Positions 27,421 to 36,139 of a stretch of DNA of 64,000 nt are shown here, in pieces; positions within the stretch are counted from its first letter, which is position 1, and every line of letters begins with the position of its first letter. Source of the DNA: M3007 sp040397785 (GTDB taxonomy: Bacteria; Bacteroidota; Bacteroidia; Chitinophagales; Saprospiraceae); contig JBBAVI010000017.1 in NCBI GenBank assembly GCA_040397785.1, forward strand, positions 1 to 64,000. Reading direction: 5' to 3'. The notes under the pieces are model-generated. The model saw only the letters and a list, made by a program, of their open reading frames with translations. It searched no databases and was not told the origin of the DNA. A program made the translations under genes and the position numbers.

Positions 27421-27688
27421 TGGGTGTTATTTTTGAATATGGAATTTGCTTTAAAATTAAGGGAATCGATACCTTAGTTAAAATTTAAATGGCTTTTTGT
27501 CGGACGCATGTCTAATAGACTGGTTGCAGATCATTGTCATTTACAGTAACCAGGTACCTAACAGTCGAGAATTTAAAAGCAACTTATACGCAACTGCATA
27601 GGATTCGCAACAATTTCGCCAATTTTGCGTCCTTATTCGCTGCAAGGAATTTTAAAAGTTGAACCTTGCACTTCGATATTTCCACAAT

Positions 27689-29788
27689 ATGGCCAATTTA
27701 TCCTTTCAATACCCGGCATGGTTCCTGATCCTTTGTGTTTTACTGGGGCTGGGTTATGCATTATTGCTTTATTTCCGCGATACCACGTTTCAGGAACGCG
27801 CACCACGCCTGCCCCTGGTGCTTGGGATCATGCGCTGGCTCACCGTTACGATCCTGAGCGCTTTGTTGTTGTCCCCTCTGCTAAAATCGATCATCACCGA
27901 TACGAAAAAGCCGGTTATTGTACTGGCACAAGACCAATCTGAAAGCATCGGTGCAACCTTGCAAGGGCCAGCACTCGAACAATACAAGCAAGACTGGCAA
28001 TCGCTGCGCACGGCACTGGAAGAAAACTATGAGGTACACGAACTAGCCTTGGGCGACGATGTACGCGAAGGGGTAGATTTTAATTTTCAGGATAAGGTGA
28101 GCAATCTTTCGCAGGCAATGCAATCCATTTACGATATGTATGGCACCCAAAATCTGGGGGCTGTCGTCATCGCATCCGATGGTATTTACAACGAAGGCAG
28201 CAACCCGGCTTACAGTGGTGCGCAACTAACCGCACCCGTTTATACCATTGCCTTGGGGGATACCATACCCAAAAAAGACCTGTTGATCAAGCGGGTTTTT
28301 AATAATAAAATTGCCTATTTGGGGGATAAATTCACCGTACAAATTGATGTGAGCGCGACCAATTGTGCGGGTGCGACTTCTGTCCTAACCGTTGGGAAAG
28401 TGTCGGGCGACCAAACGCGCATATTGCAATCCATTCCGGTAAGCATCACCAACAACGACTTTTTTGCCACCAAAGAAGTGGTGATTGAAGCCGATCAGGC
28501 GGGCGTGGCACAATACGTCGTGCGCCTTGCGAACATTCCAGGAGAGGCATCCACCGTCAACAATAAAAAAGAACTGTTTATTGACGTGTTAGATGCCCGT
28601 CAAAAAATCCTGTTTCTGGCCAATAGTCCGAACCCCGACCTCAGCGCCCTGCGACAAACCCTGGAGTCGAATAAAAACTACCAGGTTTTTCTATCCTATA
28701 TTACTGATCCGGGGCTGGATGTAACGAAATATGATTTTGTAGTGCTGCACAATTTGCCATCTGTAAGCAATGATATTTCGGGCATCCTAAAAACGATGAA
28801 TGAAAAGCGCATTCCACGCCTGTTCATTGCAGGTTTGCAAACGGGCTTTACCAGTCTTTCGAAAGAACAAGGGCTTGTTAATATCCAAAATGTGAGCCAG
28901 CAAACCGACGATGTGCAAGGCAAGGTTTCGCCGCAATTTGCTGCCTTTGCGCTCGATCCGAGGGTGAGTGAAGAATTACCCAAATTCAATCCCGTTACAT
29001 CGGCATTCGGAAGTTTTGGCGCAACCGCGCAGGCGCAGGTAATTCTTTGGAAACGCATCGGCATGGTGGACACCGACCAACCTTTGCTGGCAGTAGGCGA
29101 AACAAATGGGGTCAAAACCGGCATATTTGTAGGAGAAGGTTTGTGGAAATGGCGCCTGTTTGATTTCCTCCAGCACAACAACCATGAAATATTTGACGAT
29201 TTGATCGGCAAAACCGTGCAATACTTATCCCTTAAAGCGGATAAACGCAAATTCCGGATCAACCTGGATAAGAGCATTTTTGATGAAAATGAAGCCGTTA
29301 CGTTTGGCGCAGAATTGTACAACGACAATTACGAACTGACCAATGAACCGGATATCAACATCTTGGTACGCAACAAGGATGGAAAGGATTTTAATTATAA
29401 TTTTAATAAACTCGGAAAGGCATACACGCTGAATGCCGGTATTTTACCTACCGGAAATTACACTTTCAAAGCCAATACGAACTTCAACGGACAGGCCCTG
29501 AGTTTTGAAGGCAAATTCAGTGTGCGCCCAATTGAATTGGAATTGTTTGAAACCACCGCAAATCATGCCGTATTGCGTCAATTGAGCAGCCAATATGGCG
29601 GTGAAACCGTGTATACGAATCAAATTTCCAGCATCGGTGAAAAAATAAAAGCCAATCAAACCGTAAAACCCGTTATTTACCAAACAACCAAAACGAATCC
29701 ATTAATCAACCTGAAATGGATTTTTGCGTTGCTGGCAGGTTTGTTGGCAGCCGAATGGTTCCTAAGGCGTTATTATGGCGCCTATTGA
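27689..29788 (+). CDS. vWA-like membrane protein
   Basis: A 699-residue protein. Two N-terminal TM segments (about residues 8-28 and 45-70) precede a periplasmic region of about 580 residues and a final C-terminal TM with a short RRYYGAY tail. The periplasmic part starts with a von Willebrand A-like fold: VIVLAQDQSESIG holds the MIDAS DxSxS pattern and VVIASDGIYNEGSNP the second motif; beta-sandwich domains follow. Similar proteins in Bacteroidota are often found near MoxR/BatA-type systems, which are not here. It ends 18 bp before the RND permease gene. ATG at 27689 is chosen over an earlier TTG. Confidence 0.82.
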   Translation: MANLSFQYPAWFLILCVLLGLGYALLLYFRDTTFQERAPRLPLVLGIMRWLTVTILSALLLSPLLKSIITDTKKPVIVLAQDQSESIGATLQGPALEQYKQDWQSLRTALEENYEVHELALGDDVREGVDFNFQDKVSNLSQAMQSIYDMYGTQNLGAVVIASDGIYNEGSNPAYSGAQLTAPVYTIALGDTIPKKDLLIKRVFNNKIAYLGDKFTVQIDVSATNCAGATSVLTVGKVSGDQTRILQSIPVSITNNDFFATKEVVIEADQAGVAQYVVRLANIPGEASTVNNKKELFIDVLDARQKILFLANSPNPDLSALRQTLESNKNYQVFLSYITDPGLDVTKYDFVVLHNLPSVSNDISGILKTMNEKRIPRLFIAGLQTGFTSLSKEQGLVNIQNVSQQTDDVQGKVSPQFAAFALDPRVSEELPKFNPVTSAFGSFGATAQAQVILWKRIGMVDTDQPLLAVGETNGVKTGIFVGEGLWKWRLFDFLQHNNHEIFDDLIGKTVQYLSLKADKRKFRINLDKSIFDENEAVTFGAELYNDNYELTNEPDINILVRNKDGKDFNYNFNKLGKAYTLNAGILPTGNYTFKANTNFNGQALSFEGKFSVRPIELELFETTANHAVLRQLSSQYGGETVYTNQISSIGEKIKANQTVKPVIYQTTKTNPLINLKWIFALLAGLLAAEWFLRRYYGAY

Positions 29789-29806
29789 TTTTGATTACCT
29801 TTGTGT

Positions 29807-32800
29807 ATGAATCTTACTGCGCTTTCCATCCGCCGCCCCTCGCTGATTATTGTGGTTTTTGCTGTGTTGACCTTTATGGGGGTGGCGAGCTATTATCGTC
29901 TTCCGATTGAATTGGTGCCCAAATTCAACGCACCCATCATTACCATTATTACGGTTTATCCCGGCGCATCGCCCTCCGAAGTTGAAAATGCAGTCAGCAA
30001 ACCCATTGAAGATGCCATTTCTTCCTTGGAGGGGATCGATCAAATTCAGATTAGCTCCAACGAAAACACCTCCTTTGTGGTTGTCGAAATGGATCAGGCC
30101 GTCGACATTGACAAGACCGTCCAGGAACTTACCCGCAAGATCAACCAAATTCAGGCGACTTTTCCCAAAGAAGTGCGCACGCCGGTGGTCAATAAATTTG
30201 CACTCGACGAATTACCCATTGTACGCTTAGGGACTTCTGCCAATATTACCGGGACCGCTTTTACGGATTTGATTAAAAACCGCGTACTGCCCGATATTGC
30301 CCAGGTAAAAGGCGTGGCGCAGGTGAATATCCTGGGTGGAGAAGAGCGCGAAATAAAAATCAATATCAACAGTGAACGCCTGGAACAATACGGACTTTCG
30401 CTGTTGCAGGTTTCGCAGGCCATTCAAATGGCCAACCTGGATTTCCCGACAGGTAAAGTAACCGATGCCGCAGGGCAAATGCGTATTCGACTGGCTGGAA
30501 AATTCCACAGCCTCGATGAAATTCGCAACCTGGTCATTGGCAAAAGCCGGTTTGGTTCTTCGATTTACATCCGGGATATTGCTGAGGTGCAAGACGGCGC
30601 ACGTGATCAGGAAGTAATTTGCCGGACCGATTGGCGGCCCTCCCTGGGTATCACCGTTCGGAAACAAAGTGATGCCAATGCCGTGGAAATGGCCGATTTG
30701 GTCATTAAAAAAGTACAAGACCTCGAAAAACGTTACGCCAAGGAAGGCCTCAAATTTCAGGTTGTAGCCAATAGCAGTAAATTTACCAAACGCGCCACCG
30801 ATGCGGTAATTCATGATTTGTTTACCGCCGTTTTGCTGGTTGGCCTGGTTATGCTGCTGTTTCTGCACAGTTTGCGCAATGCTGCTATTGTATTGGTGTC
30901 TATCCCGACTTCGATTGTAAGCACCTTCGTGATGATGCAGTTGTTCGGCTACTCGCTCAACCTGATGTCGTTGCTGGGCTTGTCGCTCGCCATTGGTATT
31001 TTGGTCGACGACGCAATTGTCGTGATTGAAAACATTTATCGGCACCTGGAAATGGGAAAAAACAGGGTGCAAGCCAGTTACGATGGCCGGATGGAAATTG
31101 GTTTTACGGCCATTAGTATCACCCTGATTGACGTTGTTATCTTTTTGCCCATCATTTTCACCGTAGGGATTGTACCAAACTTGTTGCGGCAGTTTTGCAT
31201 GACGGTTTTGACCTCCACCCTGATGTCGTTGTTTGTTTCTTTTACCCTGGTTCCCTGGCTTACCTCGCGTTTGGCAAAAGCACACCGGTTTAAAGGAAAA
31301 TCCATGGTGGGCCGCATGGTTTTGCAGTTTGAAGCCTTTTTGGAATGGCTGGCGGAAGGTTTCGTAACCGCCCTGCGTTGGGCCTTGCACAACTGGTGGA
31401 CACGCATCGCAACCCTTTTAATTGCGACGGGCACTTTTGCGGCCTCTTTTTTACTGATTTACTTTGGCTTTATTGGAAATGCCTTTTTTGATCCGGGGGA
31501 TCGTGGCGAATTTTTGGTACAAGTTGACCTGCCCAAAGACGCATCCTTGACCCAAACAGACGCCGTATGCAAATCGGTGGAAGACTGGCTTCGACAACAA
31601 CCCGATGTAGTAAGCACTTTTACCTCGGTGGGCACCAACAACAAGTCTTTTGGGCTTACGCTCGCGCACGTGGGCGAGATTTTGGTGTTTTTACGGTCAA
31701 AAGACGAAGGTCGTACACTAGCCGCAGACATTTTTGCCCGACAAACCAAAGTAAAACTGGAAGAAGTGATCGCCGGGGCCAGAATCAAAACTTCCCCCAT
31801 TGATATTCTTGGACTTTCCTTTTTGCCCATTGAAATCATGCTTAATGGCCCCAATCTGGATAGTTTACTCATCGCTGCCGATACAATTAAAAAAATAATG
31901 GGCCAGGTGCCTGGCTGCGTAGAGGTAGAAAGCTCCGTAGAAGGCGGCAACCCGGAAGTAAAAGTGGATGTAAACCGGCAACGAATGGCCGATTATGGCC
32001 TGACAATGGCACAGGTTGGCCTTACCCTACAAACCGCCTTTAGTGGAAATACAGATGCCCGATACCGGGAAGGTGATTATGAATACCCCATTCGAATTGC
32101 ATTGGATGCCTTTGATCGGCGCAGTGCGGGCGATATCAACCAATTATCTTTTGTAAACCCACTGGGCAATACTTTTTACCTCAAACAATTTGCTGAAGTA
32201 GCCGAAAGTTCGGCGCCTACCCGATTGGAACGCCGCGACCGACTTCCGTCCTTGTTGCTTAGTGCACAGGTAATTGGACGACCCAATGGTTCGGTAGGCC
32301 GGGATATCAAAAAACAGCTGGATGCGCTTGATTTACCGACGGGTTCCTACATCAAATATGGTGGTGACCTCAAGCGGCAACAACAAGGCATTGGCACCAT
32401 GGGACTTGCCTTATGGGTTTCGCTGGCCCTGGTTTATCTGATCCTGGTAGCCTTGTATGACAGCTGGGTGTACCCCTTTGTTGTATTGGTGTCTATTCCT
32501 TTGTCTATGATTGGTGCTTTCCTGGCACTGGCGCTGGCGTCGGAAAACCTGACCGTATTTACAGGCCTTGGTTTGTTGATGTTGATCGGCCTGGTAGGTA
32601 AAAATGCCATTTTGGTGGTCGACTTTGCGAACCAGCTGAGGGAGGAGGGCTATTCGATGAAAGATGCCTTATTGCGCGCCACCAAATTGCGTTTCCGCCC
32701 AGTGCTTATGACAAACATTGCGATGGTAATTGGACTTTTGCCCCTTGCATTTGCCGAAGGCGCTGGCGCGCAATGGAAAAACGGTTTGGCCTGGGCCATT

Positions 32801-32926
32801 ATTGGTGGCCTCAATTCTTCCATGTTTTTATCGCTGATCGTAGTGCCCGTTGTGTACTGGAACTTCGAAAAGCTGTTGGTTTTATTGAAATTGGATAAGA
32901 AAAAGAAAGTCGACTTAATAGAGTAA
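29807..32926 (+). CDS. RND efflux transporter permease (AcrB/HAE1-like)
   Basis: A 1039-residue inner-membrane proton/drug antiporter of the RND superfamily. It begins LTALSIRRPSLIIVVFAV and has two repeats of TM plus large periplasmic loops, as expected; length is normal. The proton-relay DD pair is in TM4 (GILVDDAIVVIENIYRHLE). TM10-12 are intact (LMLIGLVGKNAILVVDFANQ). No membrane-fusion protein or outer-membrane channel gene is adjacent. The upstream neighbour is an unrelated vWA protein. TTG two codons upstream is an alternative start. Substrate cannot be inferred. Confidence 0.93.
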   Translation: MNLTALSIRRPSLIIVVFAVLTFMGVASYYRLPIELVPKFNAPIITIITVYPGASPSEVENAVSKPIEDAISSLEGIDQIQISSNENTSFVVVEMDQAVDIDKTVQELTRKINQIQATFPKEVRTPVVNKFALDELPIVRLGTSANITGTAFTDLIKNRVLPDIAQVKGVAQVNILGGEEREIKININSERLEQYGLSLLQVSQAIQMANLDFPTGKVTDAAGQMRIRLAGKFHSLDEIRNLVIGKSRFGSSIYIRDIAEVQDGARDQEVICRTDWRPSLGITVRKQSDANAVEMADLVIKKVQDLEKRYAKEGLKFQVVANSSKFTKRATDAVIHDLFTAVLLVGLVMLLFLHSLRNAAIVLVSIPTSIVSTFVMMQLFGYSLNLMSLLGLSLAIGILVDDAIVVIENIYRHLEMGKNRVQASYDGRMEIGFTAISITLIDVVIFLPIIFTVGIVPNLLRQFCMTVLTSTLMSLFVSFTLVPWLTSRLAKAHRFKGKSMVGRMVLQFEAFLEWLAEGFVTALRWALHNWWTRIATLLIATGTFAASFLLIYFGFIGNAFFDPGDRGEFLVQVDLPKDASLTQTDAVCKSVEDWLRQQPDVVSTFTSVGTNNKSFGLTLAHVGEILVFLRSKDEGRTLAADIFARQTKVKLEEVIAGARIKTSPIDILGLSFLPIEIMLNGPNLDSLLIAADTIKKIMGQVPGCVEVESSVEGGNPEVKVDVNRQRMADYGLTMAQVGLTLQTAFSGNTDARYREGDYEYPIRIALDAFDRRSAGDINQLSFVNPLGNTFYLKQFAEVAESSAPTRLERRDRLPSLLLSAQVIGRPNGSVGRDIKKQLDALDLPTGSYIKYGGDLKRQQQGIGTMGLALWVSLALVYLILVALYDSWVYPFVVLVSIPLSMIGAFLALALASENLTVFTGLGLLMLIGLVGKNAILVVDFANQLREEGYSMKDALLRATKLRFRPVLMTNIAMVIGLLPLAFAEGAGAQWKNGLAWAIIGGLNSSMFLSLIVVPVVYWNFEKLLVLLKLDKKKKVDLIE

Positions 32927-32927
32927 T

Positions 32928-32975
32928 ATGAGTCATCCCGAATTTTGGTGGAACCCAAAATTCGGGATGACTCAT
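32928..32975. terminator. Perfect 21-bp hairpin between convergent genes
   Basis: Arms 32928-32948 and 32955-32975 pair perfectly over 21 bp around a 6-nt loop (tggaac). There is no T tract. It lies two bases after the RND stop and 21 bases before the stop of the convergent lipoprotein, so a bidirectional terminator role is likely. The core tcatcccgaatttt also looks like the arms of dispersed intergenic palindromes in some Bacteroidota, so it may be a REP-like copy. Confidence 0.75.
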
Positions 32976-32996
32976 GTTATTGTAGTGGTGGGAAGT

Positions 32997-33593
32997 CTAC
33001 TGGTTAATTGCGATTGTAATAACCCGCGCATCCGGGCTTAATTTGCTCACATCAACCGGTTGGGTAACGCCTTCGGTGCCCAACACAAAATGCCAACCAT
33101 GGAGGCCTTGTGCCAAAGTAACCCGGCCTTGACTGTTTACACTGCGCACATTTAGTTCGGGATAGGCTTTCAACAAATCTTCGAGTCGGCTGCTGATTCC
33201 AATGCCTTTATCCGTACGGCAAAGGCTTCCCTCGTATTCAACCCGTTTTGCGCGTTTTACGCCTTTAACCGTTTCGTGAAAAACGCGGATTTGTTCGCCA
33301 TTGAACGCTGTACACAGATACACGGGAACCGTTTCTTTGCCGCGCACAATTTTTTCCTCCGTAAAGCCTTTTTTGAAACGTTTTCCCAAAGAATCTACTT
33401 CGGCTCCGATATTTACCCCCATTAAATACCCGTTGCTTAGGGTACATTCGTAGGCCGTAACCTTGGTTTTACTTCTATGCCCGAGCTCAAATTGGCCTTT
33501 TCCATCCTCCGTTTTAGGGGTGGCAGGATCATTCTTACATGCTCCGAGCGCAAAAACGATGATACTCACCAAAAACCAACTATACTTGATCAT
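32997..33593 (-). CDS. Hypothetical lipoprotein
   Basis: A 198-residue predicted lipoprotein: VSIIVFALGACKND is a lipobox with Cys at residue 19. The rest is a beta-rich soluble domain (YLMGVNIGAEVDSLGKRF, VYLCTAFNGEQIRVF, GIGISSRLEDLLKAYPEL). I recognise no family; the segment resembles the short repeat modules of some Bacteroidota DUFs that carry a start-of-region 'IGxxxxDL' pattern. Function unknown. Confidence 0.75.
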   Translation of the reverse strand: MIKYSWFLVSIIVFALGACKNDPATPKTEDGKGQFELGHRSKTKVTAYECTLSNGYLMGVNIGAEVDSLGKRFKKGFTEEKIVRGKETVPVYLCTAFNGEQIRVFHETVKGVKRAKRVEYEGSLCRTDKGIGISSRLEDLLKAYPELNVRSVNSQGRVTLAQGLHGWHFVLGTEGVTQPVDVSKLSPDARVITIAINQ

Positions 33594-33732
33594 GTTTTAA
33601 ATTATTTGAACGTTAGAAACGAAAAGGCAAAGAACCTGATTTTTTTAAACATACACTTTGGAATAATCGGTTTAAATTTCTTCCAGCCCGCGTTTTTAGT
33701 CGGATTTATATGTCTTAAAACCCGATCAATTT

Positions 33733-33740
33733 TATCTTTG
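33733..33740 (+). promoter_or_regulatory. -7 box of ABC exporter operon
   Basis: TATCTTTG matches TAnnTTTG and lies about 90 bp upstream of the ABC ATPase start. Confidence 0.45.
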
Positions 33741-33827
33741 GCCGAAAAAAAGTACTACGTCTACTGGAAAGCACCGACTTTTCGGGCACACAACCAATTT
33801 GCATTTCTAACACTCCGTCCATAGCCT

Positions 33828-34730
33828 ATGATACTTTCAATACAAAACGTCGTAAAACGCTACGATAAATACACCGCCGTTGATCACGTCAGCTTTGATG
33901 TACACAAAGGAAGCGTTTTTGGCTTGCTCGGCCCCAATGGCGCTGGCAAAACCTCGTTGATCCGCATGATTACCACCATAACTGGTCCCGACGAAGGCCA
34001 AATTTTTCTGGATGGTGAAAAACTCAATGCCAATAGCCCCGAACACATTGGATACATGCCCGAAGAACGCGGACTGTACAAAAAAATGAAAGTCGGTGAG
34101 CACCTGTTGTACCTGGCCCAACTTAAAGGACTATCTGAAGCAAATGCCCGCAAGGAAATTGCCCACTGGTTCGAAAAATTTGAAATTCAGGACTGGGCTT
34201 CCAAAAAAATTGAAGATCTCTCGAAAGGGATGCAGCAGAAAATCCAGTTTATAGCAACGGTAATCCACAAACCCAAACTGTTGATTCTCGACGAACCTTT
34301 TACGGGCCTCGACCCCATTAACACCACCCTGATCAAAGATGAAATTGCCCAATTGAACCAATCCGGCATCAGCATTATTTTTTCAACCCACCGCATGGAG
34401 CAAGTTGAAGAAATGTGCGACCATATTGTACTCATCAACCGCGGCCGAAATGTGCTTTATGGCGAGGTGCAGAGCATCAAAAACGAGTACAAACAAAACC
34501 TGTATCGTGTAGAAACGCAAACGGATTTGCCTGCGGACTTTAGTAGCCATTTTGAAATCAAAAACCTGGAGCCAAAATCGGCTACCATTCAGTTGGCCGA
34601 CGACTCTGAAAGCAATCAGGTGTTGCAATATCTGTTGCAACAAGGCCTGCGTATTGTGCGCTTTGAAGAAATTCTGCCCACATTTAATGAGATATTCATC
34701 CGCACTGTTGGCGAAACTGGCGTTCAGTAA
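33828..34730 (+). CDS. ABC transporter ATP-binding protein (NatA-like)
   Basis: A 300-residue ATPase of the DrrA/NatA exporter type. Walker A is GPNGAGKTS (about residues 35-43), the signature is DLSKGMQQK, Walker B plus the D-loop is LLILDEPFTGLDP, and the switch His is in FSTHRMEQVEE. A C-terminal extension of about 80 residues (ENLEPKSATIQL) carries the extra domain typical of this subgroup. It is followed by its permease 33 bp downstream. Similar pairs are annotated as sodium extruders (NatAB), but substrate is not predictable from the ATPase. Confidence 0.92.
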   Translation: MILSIQNVVKRYDKYTAVDHVSFDVHKGSVFGLLGPNGAGKTSLIRMITTITGPDEGQIFLDGEKLNANSPEHIGYMPEERGLYKKMKVGEHLLYLAQLKGLSEANARKEIAHWFEKFEIQDWASKKIEDLSKGMQQKIQFIATVIHKPKLLILDEPFTGLDPINTTLIKDEIAQLNQSGISIIFSTHRMEQVEEMCDHIVLINRGRNVLYGEVQSIKNEYKQNLYRVETQTDLPADFSSHFEIKNLEPKSATIQLADDSESNQVLQYLLQQGLRIVRFEEILPTFNEIFIRTVGETGVQ

Positions 34731-34763
34731 GCGACTCATACAACCTTTCAACTTCATAAGTTT

Positions 34764-36083
34764 ATGTCCAAACTTTCACTCATAATCAAACGCGAATACC
34801 TGACCCGCGTACGCAAAAGATCCTTTATCATTGGCACCTTGCTTGCGCCGCTGGGTTTGCTCATTTATATGTTGGTCATCATTGGGCTCACCAGCTACGA
34901 AACTGGCGGAAAACTCGAAGTAGCAGTGCTCGATGAAGCCAATATGATCAAACAAATGCCCGACGATAAAGGCATTCACTACATCCTTTCGTCCGGAAAG
35001 AGCCTCGATGCCCTCAAACAGGAGGTCAACGACGGCAAAATCAATGGCATCTTGCGGGTCCCTCCAATTAGCAGCATGCAGAAAAAAGAACACACCGTGT
35101 TTTATTATGCAGACAGCAAACTGGCCCCTGAAAAAAGCGGTGCCATGGAACGAAAAATTTCAGAAAAAATACGCGACTTCAAAATTGACTCCCTCCACAT
35201 CAACCGCGGAAGCCTGGAAATGCTGGACACTGATGTTTCCATCGATCCAGAAAGCATCAGCAAAGTGGGCGAGGATGAAAGTAAATATACCGCAGGCGTG
35301 GGCCTGGCCATTGGCGGTATTATGGCATTTATCATGTTTTTTATGGTGCTGATGTACGGCCAAATGGTGATGCGCTCGGTGATGGAAGAAAAAACCAACC
35401 GCATTGTAGAAGTTATGATGTCGTCCGTGCGGCCATTCGACCTCATGTTGGGTAAAATTATTGGTGCGGGTGCTGTTGGACTTACGCAAGTGCTTGCCTG
35501 GGTGATTTTGAGCGGTGCCGTCACCTTCCTGCTCCCATTGATAATGCAAGTGGATCCGACTCAAATGCAAAGCTCCATGCCACAAGGGCCGGGCGCTATT
35601 GATCCCGAACAGGCACAAGGGGATGCTTTGCGGATTTTTTCGGAGTTGAGCAAGCAAAACTGGCCCCTGATCGTGGGTTCCTTTATTATCTTCTTCCTGG
35701 GGGGCTACTTTATTTATGCTTCCATGTTTGCCGCAATCGGCTCTGCCATGGGCGACGATATGGGAGAGGGGCAATCGCTTACCCTTCCAGTAACCATTCC
35801 AATTATCCTGGCGTTTTACATCACGGCTTTTGTGGGGGTGCGTAATCCCGACTCAGGTTTGATGGTATTTGCCTCGCTGTTTCCCTTATTTTCGCCGATT
35901 GTGATGCCCTTCCGAATGGCATTTAACCCGCCGTGGTGGCAGGTAGGACTTTCGCTGGTGCTGGTGGTTGCTTCAGCCTACTTCTTTGTATGGCTTGCTG
36001 GTCGGATTTACCGGGTCGGAATCCTGCTGTATGGCAAAAAAGTAACACTGAAGGAAATTGGCAAATGGATGTTTTATAACTAA
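34764..36083 (+). CDS. ABC-2 type transporter permease (NatB-like)
   Basis: A 439-residue permease with an N-terminal TM (REYLTRVRKRSFIIGTLLAP), a periplasmic domain of about 150 residues and a cluster of five or six C-terminal TMs, as in NatB/ABC2_membrane_3 proteins. The cytoplasmic coupling helix VMRSVMEEKTNRIVEVMMSS is well conserved. It partners the upstream ATPase. A hairpin follows before the convergent T9SS gene. Confidence 0.9.
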   Translation: MSKLSLIIKREYLTRVRKRSFIIGTLLAPLGLLIYMLVIIGLTSYETGGKLEVAVLDEANMIKQMPDDKGIHYILSSGKSLDALKQEVNDGKINGILRVPPISSMQKKEHTVFYYADSKLAPEKSGAMERKISEKIRDFKIDSLHINRGSLEMLDTDVSIDPESISKVGEDESKYTAGVGLAIGGIMAFIMFFMVLMYGQMVMRSVMEEKTNRIVEVMMSSVRPFDLMLGKIIGAGAVGLTQVLAWVILSGAVTFLLPLIMQVDPTQMQSSMPQGPGAIDPEQAQGDALRIFSELSKQNWPLIVGSFIIFFLGGYFIYASMFAAIGSAMGDDMGEGQSLTLPVTIPIILAFYITAFVGVRNPDSGLMVFASLFPLFSPIVMPFRMAFNPPWWQVGLSLVLVVASAYFFVWLAGRIYRVGILLYGKKVTLKEIGKWMFYN

Positions 36084-36085
36084 TT

Positions 36086-36139
36086 GCCTGACAGCGGAAG
36101 TTGCGATGGAAGCACCTTAAACCTCCATCGCAATCAGGC
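36086..36139. terminator. Interrupted hairpin between convergent genes
   Basis: An inner 10-bp stem (ttgcgatgga at 36101-36110 with 36124-36133) is extended by an outer 6-bp stem (gcctga with tcaggc), with a 9-nt bulge on the left arm. No T run. It lies between the permease stop and the stop of the T9SS gene. Confidence 0.6.

Noticed and set aside
30227..31390. 387-codon minus-strand frame inside the RND permease
   Set aside because: Antisense shadow of a confident gene, rich in His/Gln/Asn with no domain.
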